From Methylobacillus flagellatus (lineage in GTDB: Bacteria > Pseudomonadota > Gammaproteobacteria > Burkholderiales > Methylophilaceae): 64,000 nt of DNA. The stretch is from positions 806,001 through 870,000 of the forward strand of contig NZ_SCOU01000001.1 of NCBI RefSeq assembly GCF_005502435.1. Direction: 5' to 3'. A program made the position numbers and the translations under genes. A model generated the notes under the pieces. The model was not told the origin of the DNA, ran no database searches, and saw only the letters and a program-made list of their open reading frames with translations. The stretch's first letter is position 1. Every line of letters begins with the position of its first letter. Shown piece after piece: positions 54,516 through 62,924 of the stretch.

Positions 54516-55391
54516 ATGCTGCAAGGCAGTCTCGTCGCCATCGTCACACCGATGCACGAAAACGGCGACCTGGATCTGGCGAGTTTGCGCGCCCTGATCG
54601 ACTTTCATATCAACGAAGGCAGTGATGGCATCGTCATCGTGGGCACCACAGGCGAGTCGCCCACCGTGGATGTGGAAGAACATTGCCTGCTGATCGAAAC
54701 CGCAGTCCAGCATGTCGCCAAGCGTGTTCCCGTGATCGCGGGCACCGGCGCCAACTCCACACGCGAAGCCATCAACCTGACGCGTCACGCGGCAGCCATA
54801 GGCGCAGATGCCTGCCTGCTGGTCGCGCCCTATTACAACCGACCCACGCAGGAAGGCCTGTATCAGCACTTCCGTAGCGTGGCCGAAACCGTGGCTATCC
54901 CGCAGATACTCTACAACGTGCCTGGCCGTACCGGTTGCGACATCAGCAACGACACGGCGCTGCGTCTGGCCGCGATACCCAATATCATCGGTATCAAGGA
55001 CGCCACCGGCAATATCGAACGTGGCACCGACCTGATCCAGCGCGCACCCGCAGACTTTGCCATCTACAGTGGCGACGATGCCAGCAGCCTGGCCTTGATG
55101 CTGATGGGGGGGCACGGCGTCATTTCGGTGACAGCCAATGTTGCACCTCGCCTGATGCATGCCATGTGCGAAGCAGCCTTCTGCGGCGATCTGAAACAAG
55201 CACGTGCTATCAATCAGCAGCTGTTCATGCTGCACCAAAAATTGTTTGTTGAAGCGAACCCGATCCCGGTCAAATGGGTCTTGAATCAGATGCATCTTAT
55301 TCAATCGGGTCTACGTCTGCCACTGACACCGCTGGCCAGCCAGCATCACGACACCTTGCGTGTCGCCATGCAGCAAGCTTCCATCCTGTGA
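54516..55391 (+). CDS. dapA: 4-hydroxy-tetrahydrodipicolinate synthase
   Basis: This 291-residue TIM-barrel aldolase has the substrate loop GTTGESPT, the tyrosine and arginine of YNVPGRTG, and Schiff-base Lys161 in GIIGIKDATG. It condenses pyruvate with aspartate semialdehyde in lysine and diaminopimelate synthesis. Length is normal (292). It is followed directly by bamC, as in most beta- and gammaproteobacteria. Confidence 0.97.
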   Translation: MLQGSLVAIVTPMHENGDLDLASLRALIDFHINEGSDGIVIVGTTGESPTVDVEEHCLLIETAVQHVAKRVPVIAGTGANSTREAINLTRHAAAIGADACLLVAPYYNRPTQEGLYQHFRSVAETVAIPQILYNVPGRTGCDISNDTALRLAAIPNIIGIKDATGNIERGTDLIQRAPADFAIYSGDDASSLALMLMGGHGVISVTANVAPRLMHAMCEAAFCGDLKQARAINQQLFMLHQKLFVEANPIPVKWVLNQMHLIQSGLRLPLTPLASQHHDTLRVAMQQASIL

Positions 55392-55402
55392 TGAGGAACC
55401 TC

Positions 55403-56686
55403 ATGAATCAACCCCGCTTCAAACGCGCCACCGGCGTCAAACTACTGATCGGTGCCACTGTATTGGCCACCCTGAGCGGATGCGAGTCCATTCCGTTCCT
55501 GAGTAAAACCTCCGAATACAAGACCGCTGGTCGTGCCAAACCCCTGGAAGTGCCGCCGGACCTCACCTCGGTTTCTGCTGGTGACACCTACAGCGTGCCT
55601 GGTGGTGCCACCACCTTCTCCGATTTCAGCCAAACCGCACAAGGCCCTGCCGCCGAGACCGAGCAGCTGCTGGCCAACCCGGACAATGTGCGCATGGAGC
55701 GCGCAGGCGCCCAGCGTTGGCTGGTGGTCGAAGCACCTCCAGAGAAGATCTGGCCTGTGGTGCGCGAGTTCTGGGCCGACCTGGGTTTTGCCGTGCGCGT
55801 GGAGAATCTGGAAACTGGCGTCATGGAAACTGAGTGGGCCGATGCCACCAAGCTGAAGAAAGATGAAAAACTGGGCTATCTGGACCGCTTCGACAAGTTT
55901 CTGGACGGACTGTCCGGCCTTGCCAATCGCCAGAAATTCCGTACCCGGCTGGAGCGTGGTGCAAGCCCGGGCTATACCGAGATCTACCTGACCCACCGCA
56001 CCGTCACCACCGCACCGGATGACGGCAAAGTGCGTCAACGCACACCGTTCGGTGAAGTGGAGACCGGCTTCCGTCTAGATGCCAAAACCGTCAAACAGAA
56101 TGAACAGGACGCCGATCTGGACGCTGAATTGCTGCGTCGCCTGATGGTCAGACTGGGCGTTGCAGAGAACCGCGCCCGTGACATCGTAGCGAATCCGCAG
56201 ACCGAGCGCCGTGCCTCCATACGTCAGGATAACAATACCATCAGCCTGCTCATGAACGATCCATTCGATCGTAGCTGGCGTCAGATCGGACTGGCGCTGG
56301 ACCGGGTGGGCTTTGTGGTGGAAGACCGCGACCGTTCCAAGGGCCTGTACTATGTGCGCTATTCCGAATTCGGCATCGATGATGCGCCGGAAGAAAAGAA
56401 GGGCCTGCTGGACAAGCTGAAATTCTGGGGCGACGAAAAACCTGAACCCGAGAAGCCGGCATCAGAAAGGCCTGTGGCAGACCCAGCTAGAGAAAACACT
56501 GGCGTAGTCGACAAGCTCAAGTTCTGGAAGAGCAAGGAAGAACAGCGTGCAGATGCGGAGCGTCAATACCTGATCAAGGTCGCTACCGAGGGTACGGGCA
56601 CGCTGGTCGATGTGACCGACAAGGATGGCAACCACTCCAACACCAGCAACCGCATCATCAACCTGCTGTATGAACAGTTGCGTTAA
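55403..56686 (+). CDS. bamC: Outer-membrane assembly lipoprotein BamC (NlpB)
   Basis: The ATG at 55403 has GAGGA upstream and gives 427 residues; it could also start at 55391. A lipobox LSGC follows the hydrophobic core (LIGATVLATLSGC). The N-terminal unstructured part (PLEVPPDLTSV) contacts BamD; two helix-grip domains follow, with a spacer containing EKPASERPVADPAREN. It is longer than E. coli BamC (344), mainly through this spacer, which includes two LLDKLKFWGDE/VVDKLKFWKSK copies. Confidence 0.93.
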   Translation: MNQPRFKRATGVKLLIGATVLATLSGCESIPFLSKTSEYKTAGRAKPLEVPPDLTSVSAGDTYSVPGGATTFSDFSQTAQGPAAETEQLLANPDNVRMERAGAQRWLVVEAPPEKIWPVVREFWADLGFAVRVENLETGVMETEWADATKLKKDEKLGYLDRFDKFLDGLSGLANRQKFRTRLERGASPGYTEIYLTHRTVTTAPDDGKVRQRTPFGEVETGFRLDAKTVKQNEQDADLDAELLRRLMVRLGVAENRARDIVANPQTERRASIRQDNNTISLLMNDPFDRSWRQIGLALDRVGFVVEDRDRSKGLYYVRYSEFGIDDAPEEKKGLLDKLKFWGDEKPEPEKPASERPVADPARENTGVVDKLKFWKSKEEQRADAERQYLIKVATEGTGTLVDVTDKDGNHSNTSNRIINLLYEQLR

Positions 56687-56716
56687 CAGAGCCGCTGCCT
56701 CGCCGCTGACCCGCTG

Positions 56717-57496
56717 ATGCGCTTTGCTTCACTGGGGAGTGGCAGTAACGGCAATGGTCTGGTGGTCGAATCGGGCAATACCCGCGTATTGCTGGATTGT
56801 GGTTTTGGATTACGCGACAGCGAACAGCGTCTGGCACGGCTAGGAATAAGCCCGGAGCAACTCTCGGGCATCCTGGTCACTCACGAGCACGATGACCATG
56901 CAGGCGGCGTATTCAGGCTGGCCGCGCGGCACGGTGTGCCAGTATGGCTGACTCATGGCACCCTGCGCATGGTGGAACGCCTGCTCAACAAGCCTGACAA
57001 GCTTAGCCTCAACGTCATCGACAGCCATCAGGCGTTCGCACTGGGCGATCTGGAGATACAACCTTATCCGGTACCGCACGATGCGCGCGAGCCCGTGCAG
57101 TATGTGTTTGGCGACGGCAGCCAACGTCTGGGGGTGCTGACCGACACTGGCGCAAGCACCCCGCACATCACCACCATGCTGAGCGGCTGCGATGCGCTGG
57201 TGCTGGAGTGTAATCACGATCTTGATATGCTGATGAATGGCCCGTATGCACGCACGCTCAAACAGCGCGTGAGCAGTCGGCTCGGTCATCTGGACAATGC
57301 CAGCTCCGCCCACTTGCTGGCCGGACTGGATAACAGCAAGCTGCAGCACATCGTCGCTGCACACCTCAGCGCACAGAACAACACCCCGGCGCTGGCCACG
57401 CAAGCCCTGAGTCAGGTCCTGGGTTGCACGCAGGACTGGATCGCGGTGGCGACACAACTGGATGGACTGGACTGGCGCGAAATCAGCGCACGCTGA
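56717..57496 (+). CDS. MBL-fold metallo-hydrolase (YycJ/WalJ-like)
   Basis: This 259-residue protein starts MRFASLGSGSNGNGLVVES, the YycJ/VicX signature, and has the metal motif THEHDDHAGG. Later ligands are in VPHDAREP, TDTGAS and CNHDLDMLMNG. Members are metal-dependent exonucleases or phosphodiesterases linked to cell-wall or DNA-repair control in other phyla; the role in betaproteobacteria is not defined. It lies 30 bases after bamC and probably belongs to the dapA-bamC transcript. Confidence 0.88.
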   Translation: MRFASLGSGSNGNGLVVESGNTRVLLDCGFGLRDSEQRLARLGISPEQLSGILVTHEHDDHAGGVFRLAARHGVPVWLTHGTLRMVERLLNKPDKLSLNVIDSHQAFALGDLEIQPYPVPHDAREPVQYVFGDGSQRLGVLTDTGASTPHITTMLSGCDALVLECNHDLDMLMNGPYARTLKQRVSSRLGHLDNASSAHLLAGLDNSKLQHIVAAHLSAQNNTPALATQALSQVLGCTQDWIAVATQLDGLDWREISAR

Positions 57497-57575
57497 CCGG
57501 CGTTCTCAGGCTGACTGCTTTTCTACTGAGCGCTATTTTCACCACGCTCTTTTCATCGCGACAGCAGACAACAAA

Positions 57576-57598
57576 AAAGCCGATCAATGATCGGCTTT
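57576..57598. terminator. Bidirectional terminator after the metallo-hydrolase and lipoprotein genes
   Basis: AAAGCCGATC and GATCGGCTTT form a 10-bp stem with a 3-base loop. On the minus strand it is followed by TTTGTTGT, and on the plus strand by CTC. A second inverted repeat, CACCGCTTAAGCGGTG (57608-57623), lies next to it without a T-run. Confidence 0.85.
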
Positions 57599-57628
57599 CT
57601 CGATTGACACCGCTTAAGCGGTGATCAA

Positions 57629-57826
57629 TTAGTTTGCTGGTGCAGCTTCAGCAGGAGCAGCTTCTTCAGCAGCAGGAGCAGCTTCTTCAGCTGGCATTGC
57701 TTCAGCTGGAGCAGCTTCAGCAGGCATTGCTTCTTCAGCAGCAGGAGCTTCAGCAGGAGCTTCTTCTTGGCCACACGCAACCAAGAACAGAGCGAACAGA
57801 GCGGCAAGCAGAGCGGAACGAGTCAT
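57629..57826 (-). CDS. Small Ala/Glu/Pro-rich lipoprotein
   Basis: This 65-residue protein has a signal sequence (ALLAALFALFLVACGQ) with a lipobox LVAC, giving a mature part of about 47 residues made only of Ala, Glu, Pro and a few Met, Gln, Asn. The repeated units are EEAPAEAPAAEEAMPAEAAP-like. It would be an extended, acidic outer-membrane-anchored chain. No family is recognised; similar short repeats occur in many betaproteobacteria. Repeat number may vary by slippage (CAGCAGGAGC-type DNA repeats). Confidence 0.8.
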   Translation of the reverse strand: MTRSALLAALFALFLVACGQEEAPAEAPAAEEAMPAEAAPAEAMPAEEAAPAAEEAAPAEAAPAN

Positions 57827-57990
57827 TTTTAATCCCTTAACGATGTCAATAAAATTAATCTGCGGCTACCCATTTGTATGTCAGCCGAGTACGAAAATTC
57901 TACCACCTATTTCCAAAAAAACCACTGTTTTTCCAGCACTGGCGGGGCTTTTGACAAAAACACCACATTCGCTGCCGAATTTAGCTGCGA

Positions 57991-59136
57991 TCACTCAAGT
58001 GGCTGTATATAACCAAGCTGGTACCAGTCCGACAATTGCGTGATCCCGGCCGCCGGCAGCAAGCCGACACTTTGCGCATCCAGCATGCGCTGATCCGCCA
58101 AGGCCAACAGCCAGGCATCCTGAGGGGCACGCGGCATAGATTCACCATTGAGATAGATGTGATGCTGGTCGTAGAGCATCAGCGTCTTCAGGTCGAGGCC
58201 TACGCCAGTTTGCAGGGCTTTACGCAAAAAACCTTTGGTCGCAGCAGGCTTGCGCTGGGTGAACTGCACATGCGGCTTTGGTTCGCTGAGATAACGGCCC
58301 AGAAACCGCGCGACATCCATGGCATCCCAGCGGATCTGGCTCAAAACGTCAGCGACTTGCGTCTGCATCGCGGGAGCGATCAGCGCTGGGCTGCTTTGCA
58401 GTTGCAGATCCGGATCCGCATACAAGCCTGGCAGGTACAGATGCTCCTGCAGGTAGCTCAGGAACTCATGGCCCAGCTCCTGTGCAGATGGCGCACGGAA
58501 GCCGATGGAATAGGTCATGCATTCGCCGACGGCAATACCCCAGTGCGCAAGCCTGGGGGGCAGATACAGCATGTCACCCGGCTGTAGCAACCACTCCTGT
58601 TCGGTATCAAAACGCTGCAGGATGCGCAGTGGCGCGTCTTCCACGATAGACAAGTCTTGCTGCTCGCTGACCCGCCATAGCCGCTGTCCCTGACCTTGCA
58701 GCAAGAACACGTCGTAGGAATCGAAATGCGGGCCTACACCGCCGCCATCGGGAGCGTAGCTGACCATCAGATCATCCAGCCTCGCATAAGGGATAAAGTT
58801 GAATTGCTGCAGCAACTCGGCGGCTTCAGGCAGGTGGTGATTCACACCCTGCACCAGCAACGTCCAGTCACGCTCTGGCAGCTCAGCAAAATCGGTCTCG
58901 TCGAACGGGCCTTGTTCCACCTGCCATTGTGGGTCGGCGTGGCGCACCAAGCGTGACTGCACCTCGTCCTCGCAGGCCAGTCCGGCCAACTCGTCAGGAC
59001 TCAGCACCCCGCTGAAACCAGGCAGTGCACCACGGATCAGCAGCGGTTTCTTCTGCCAGTAATCACGCAGGAATTCGTGCGCCGAGATGCCACCCAATAG
59101 CGGCAGACCGGCCATGTCAGGCTCAGGTTTTTTCAT
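57991..59136 (-). CDS. roxA: JmjC ribosomal protein uL16 arginine hydroxylase RoxA (YcfD)
   Basis: With the start MKKPEPDMAG at 59136 the protein has 381 residues; an upstream start at 59154 adds six. The JmjC/cupin iron ligands are His137 and Asp139 (GPHFDSYD) and His198 (RLAHWGIAVG). The N-terminal stretch HEFLRDYWQKKPLLIRGALPGF matches YcfD. The enzyme hydroxylates an arginine of ribosomal protein L16 using 2-oxoglutarate. The C-terminal winged-helix-like part is present. Confidence 0.92.
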   Translation of the reverse strand: MKKPEPDMAGLPLLGGISAHEFLRDYWQKKPLLIRGALPGFSGVLSPDELAGLACEDEVQSRLVRHADPQWQVEQGPFDETDFAELPERDWTLLVQGVNHHLPEAAELLQQFNFIPYARLDDLMVSYAPDGGGVGPHFDSYDVFLLQGQGQRLWRVSEQQDLSIVEDAPLRILQRFDTEQEWLLQPGDMLYLPPRLAHWGIAVGECMTYSIGFRAPSAQELGHEFLSYLQEHLYLPGLYADPDLQLQSSPALIAPAMQTQVADVLSQIRWDAMDVARFLGRYLSEPKPHVQFTQRKPAATKGFLRKALQTGVGLDLKTLMLYDQHHIYLNGESMPRAPQDAWLLALADQRMLDAQSVGLLPAAGITQLSDWYQLGYIQPLE

Positions 59137-59212
59137 GGCGTCATGATAATGCATAGCAATCGCCTCGCGGAAATGGGTTAGAATCGTTGCGACCTAATCC
59201 TCCATCCCGTTT

Positions 59213-59686
59213 ATGCTGCAGCCCGGTACCAACTCGCCCGACTTTTCCTTGCCCGACGCCGATATGGAGCTGGTCAAACTCTCCAGCTTGCGCGGCAAGC
59301 ATGTCGTGCTGTACTTCTACCCCAAAGACGACACCCCTGGCTGCACGGTGGAAGCCATCGAGTTCAGCGACCTGCTGGAACAATTCGACGCCCTCAATTG
59401 CGTGATCATCGGCATCAGCCGTGATGACTGCATCAGCCATGCCGATTTCCGCGACAAGCACGGCCTCAGCGTCACGCTACTGGCGGACGTTGATGGTGAA
59501 GCGTGCCAGAAATTCGGCGTATGGCAGGAAAAGGAAAAAGACGGTGTCCGCAAGATGGGCATCGTGCGCTCCACCTTCGTCATCAATAGCACTGGCCAAT
59601 TGTGTTACTGCAACTACAAGGTTGCAGCCAAGGGCCATGCAGCAGAAGTGCTGCATTTCGTACAAACCCTGCAATCCTCAAACTGA
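59213..59686 (+). CDS. bcp: Peroxiredoxin, Bcp/PrxQ type
   Basis: This 157-residue thioredoxin-fold peroxidase has the peroxidatic cysteine in FYPKDDTPGCTVEAIEF. The usual resolving cysteine 5 residues later is replaced (CTVEA I instead of CTxEAC), so it is a 1-Cys or atypical 2-Cys form; other cysteines are near 61, 79 and 100. It reduces hydroperoxides. It is followed 11 bases later by slyD and is probably co-transcribed. Confidence 0.93.
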   Translation: MLQPGTNSPDFSLPDADMELVKLSSLRGKHVVLYFYPKDDTPGCTVEAIEFSDLLEQFDALNCVIIGISRDDCISHADFRDKHGLSVTLLADVDGEACQKFGVWQEKEKDGVRKMGIVRSTFVINSTGQLCYCNYKVAAKGHAAEVLHFVQTLQSSN

Positions 59687-59697
59687 AGGAACTCATC

Positions 59698-60177
59698 ATG
59701 CAAATCGCCATGAATACCGTTGTTACCATGTCCTACGAGCTGCGCAACAGCGAAGGCGACGTTCTTGAATCCAGCCAGGAGCCGGTGGCTTACCTGCACG
59801 GCGGCTATGACAATATCTTCCCGCGCGTGGAAGAAGAGCTGCATGGCAAATCCGTAGGCGACACCGTCGAGATCACGCTGGAACCCGCCGATGCCTTCGG
59901 TGACTACGATGAAGAGCTGGTTCAGATCGAACCTGCGGCGGCATTCCCGACCAAAGATCTGAAAGTGGGCATGCAATTCGAAGGTGAAGACGATAAAGGC
60001 GATGTGGTCCTTTACACCATCACCAACATCGAAGATGGCAAGGTGGTCGTGGATGGCAACCACCCCTGGGCCGGTGAGCGCCTGCTGTTCAAGGCCACGG
60101 TCACGGCCGTGCGCTCTGCCAGCAAGGAAGAAGTCGAGCACGAGCATGTGCACGGCGCCGGTGGTCATCACCACTAA
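59698..60177 (+). CDS. slyD: FKBP-type peptidyl-prolyl isomerase SlyD
   Basis: The ATG at 59698 follows GAAGGA and gives 159 residues. The FKBP core (MSYELRNSEGDVLESS; GDTVEITLEPADAFGDYDE) encloses the insert-in-flap chaperone domain (DLKVGMQFEGEDDKG). The C-terminus HEHVHGAGGHHH is the metal-binding tail, shorter than in E. coli, which can bind nickel. It is convergent with mutS; only 18 bases separate the stops. Confidence 0.95.
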   Translation: MQIAMNTVVTMSYELRNSEGDVLESSQEPVAYLHGGYDNIFPRVEEELHGKSVGDTVEITLEPADAFGDYDEELVQIEPAAAFPTKDLKVGMQFEGEDDKGDVVLYTITNIEDGKVVVDGNHPWAGERLLFKATVTAVRSASKEEVEHEHVHGAGGHHH

Positions 60178-60195
60178 GCCGCCTCAACACATGGA

Positions 60196-62784
60196 TCAGG
60201 TCTGCGCTTGACCTAACAACTTGCGCAGGCTGTAGACCAGCTCCAGCGCCTGCTTGGGCGTCAGGTCGTCAGGATCGATACGATCCAGTTCCATGACGAC
60301 CGGGTGCTCTGCAGGCGTTGCTGTTTCCGGCGCCACCGCAGCGAACATGTCCGTCTGCGGCGTATGTCCCTGTTGCGCCACGCTTTGTTGTTCCAGCATC
60401 GCCAGCTTGCGTTTGGCTGCCGCCACTACCGTGCGCGGGACCCCCGCCAGCTGAGCCACCTGCAGACCATAACTCTGGCTGGCCGGCCCCTCCTCCACGG
60501 CATGCAGGAACACGATGCCACTGCCATGCTCCACTGCATCCAGATGCACGTTGGCCGCCTGTTTGAACTCCTCTACCAGCCGCGTCAGCTCGAAATAATG
60601 CGTGGCGAACAAGGTATAACTGCGGTTCTTCTCCAATAACTGCTTGGCCACTGCCCAGGCCAGCGCCAGCCCATCGAAGGTGGACGTACCGCGTCCAATC
60701 TCGTCCAGCAACACCAGGCTGTGTGGTGTGGCGTTATGCAGGATGTTAGCGGTTTCGGTCATCTCCACCATGAAGGTGGAGCGGCCACCGGCCAGGTCGT
60801 CCGATGCCCCGATACGTGTGAAGATGCGGTCAATGTTACCGATCACGGCTTGCTGCGCTGGCACAAAACAACCGCAGTAAGCCAGCAGCACGATCAGCGC
60901 GGTCTGGCGCATGAAGGTCGACTTACCGCCCATATTGGGCCCGGTGATCAGCAGCAGCTGCCGGTAAGGGCTAAGCTGTACATCGTTGGCAATGAAGGGC
61001 TGCGCCAACTGCTCCACCACCGGGTGTCGCCCAGCTAGGATACGCACGCCGGGCTCAGCCGTGAATTCGGGCGCCACATAAGCCAGCGCACGGGCACGTT
61101 CCGCATAACAACACAGCACATCCAGTTCGGCGATGGCCTGCGCATTGGTCTGCAAAGGGCTGATGAACGGTGCCAGCGCATCCAGCACCTGCTCGTACAA
61201 CAGCTTCTCGCGCGCCAGCGCCCGGTCATTGGCCGACAGCACCTTGTCCTCGAAGGTCTTGAGTTCGGGGGTGATGTAACGCTCCACGTTCTTGAGCGTC
61301 TGGCGGCGACGGTATTCCGCTGGCGCCAGCTCGGCCTGGGCGCGGCTCAGCTCGATGTAAAAGCCATGCACACTGTTGTATTCGACCTTGAGGTTGGCAA
61401 GCCCGGTGCGCTCACGCTCCTGCGCTTCGAACGCCAGCAGAAAATCGCCGCAATCGGTCTGGATGGAGCGCAACTCATCGAGCTCGGTATCGAACCCGGC
61501 AGCGATCACGCCGCCCTCGCGCAACACGGCAGCGGGTTCTGGCTGGATCGCGGCCTGCAGCAATTGCAGCACGTTTTGCGGAGACTGCAGGCGCTGGCTT
61601 AGCTGCTGCAGCAAGGGTGCATCCACTGCTGCGACCGTCTGCTGCAACCCCGGCAAAGCCTGCAGACTGTCGCGCAAGGCAGACAAGTCGCGTGGGCGCG
61701 CCGAACGCAGCGCGATACGCGCAGTGATGCGCTCCATGTCGGAAACAAGCCGCAACTGTTGACGCAGGGCATCGCCGCTATCGTCATGCAGCAAGGCGGA
61801 GACCGCCGTGTGCCGCGCCGCAACGGCCGTCTGTGAACGCAAGGGATGGTGCAGCCAGTGTCGCAACAAGCGTGCGCCCATGGCGGTCTGCGTGGTATTG
61901 AGCAAGGCATACAGCGTAGGCGCTGGCTCGCCGCGCAGGGTCTGATCGATCTCCAGATTGCGGCGTGTGGCGGCATCCAGCTGGATGTATAGACCGCCCT
62001 GCTGCACACTCAGGCCGGTGATATGCGGCAAAGCGGTGCGCTGGGTATGCTTGACGTAATCGAGCAATGCACCGGCAGCGGCAATCGCCGCGTGCAAGCC
62101 GTCGCAGCCAAAGCCATCCAGATCGTGGGTATTGAACTGCCGGGTCAGGCTTTGCCTGGCGGTATCCAGATCGAATTGCCAGCCGGCAAGCCGACGTTTT
62201 GGACATTTGCAGCCAGCCAGCGCCGCATGCTCAAAACCATCCGCGCACAACAACTCGGCTGGCGCGATACGCTCCAGCTCCTGCGCCAGCAGACCGGGCG
62301 CGACTTCACTCAGCACGAACTGTCCGGCGGACAGATTCAAGCTGGCCAGGCCGATCACGCCCTGCTCCTGCCAGACGGCCAGCAGCAGATTGTCACGCGT
62401 TTCGTCCAGCAGGGCACTGTCGGTGAGCGTGCCCGGCGTGAGGATGCGCGTGACCTGCCGCTCTACCGGCCCCTTGGCTTTGGCCGGGTCGCCCACCTGC
62501 TCGCAGATCGCCACCGCTTCGCCCAGCTTGCTGAGCTTGACCAGATACTGCTCGGCCGCATGGTAAGGAACGCCCGCCATACGGATGGGTTCACCATTCG
62601 ACGCGCCGCGCTTGGTCAGCGTGATGCCGAGTAGGCGTGCCGCTTTTTCTGCATCGTCATGGAACAACTCGTAAAAGTCACCCATGCGATAGAACAGCAA
62701 CATGTCCGGGTATTGAGCCTTGATGCTGAGGTACTGACGTATCATCGGTGTGTGGCTGACAGTCTGGTCGAGCAGGTCACTCAT
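60196..62784 (-). CDS. mutS: DNA mismatch repair protein MutS
   Basis: This 862-residue ATPase has the mismatch-contacting Phe-x-Glu ([11 protein letters not shown], residues 30-40), a connector, lever and clamp domains, and the ATPase with Walker [10 protein letters not shown] and [20 protein letters not shown]. Length matches E. coli (853). A C-terminal dimerisation tail ([18 protein letters not shown]) is present. Confidence 0.98.
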   Translation of the reverse strand: MSDLLDQTVSHTPMIRQYLSIKAQYPDMLLFYRMGDFYELFHDDAEKAARLLGITLTKRGASNGEPIRMAGVPYHAAEQYLVKLSKLGEAVAICEQVGDPAKAKGPVERQVTRILTPGTLTDSALLDETRDNLLLAVWQEQGVIGLASLNLSAGQFVLSEVAPGLLAQELERIAPAELLCADGFEHAALAGCKCPKRRLAGWQFDLDTARQSLTRQFNTHDLDGFGCDGLHAAIAAAGALLDYVKHTQRTALPHITGLSVQQGGLYIQLDAATRRNLEIDQTLRGEPAPTLYALLNTTQTAMGARLLRHWLHHPLRSQTAVAARHTAVSALLHDDSGDALRQQLRLVSDMERITARIALRSARPRDLSALRDSLQALPGLQQTVAAVDAPLLQQLSQRLQSPQNVLQLLQAAIQPEPAAVLREGGVIAAGFDTELDELRSIQTDCGDFLLAFEAQERERTGLANLKVEYNSVHGFYIELSRAQAELAPAEYRRRQTLKNVERYITPELKTFEDKVLSANDRALAREKLLYEQVLDALAPFISPLQTNAQAIAELDVLCCYAERARALAYVAPEFTAEPGVRILAGRHPVVEQLAQPFIANDVQLSPYRQLLLITGPNMGGKSTFMRQTALIVLLAYCGCFVPAQQAVIGNIDRIFTRIGASDDLAGGRSTFMVEMTETANILHNATPHSLVLLDEIGRGTSTFDGLALAWAVAKQLLEKNRSYTLFATHYFELTRLVEEFKQAANVHLDAVEHGSGIVFLHAVEEGPASQSYGLQVAQLAGVPRTVVAAAKRKLAMLEQQSVAQQGHTPQTDMFAAVAPETATPAEHPVVMELDRIDPDDLTPKQALELVYSLRKLLGQAQT

Positions 62785-62828
62785 CAGACAAACCTGCGCA
62801 GGAAAATAAAGGGGATTTCATGCGCCTG

Positions 62829-62838
62829 ATTATAGCAT
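62829..62838 (-). promoter_or_regulatory. Probable extended -10 promoter of mutS
   Basis: On the minus strand TGCTATAAT (extended -10, TGnTATAAT) lies about 45 bases before the mutS start. No good -35 is seen, consistent with the extended type. Confidence 0.55.
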
Positions 62839-62924
62839 CGGCACCTTGGGGCTCCGGTACCGCAGCAGTGCCAGACAACACAGCGCCATACGAACAGCGC
62901 CACCGGAGCGAAACCTGCCAAATC

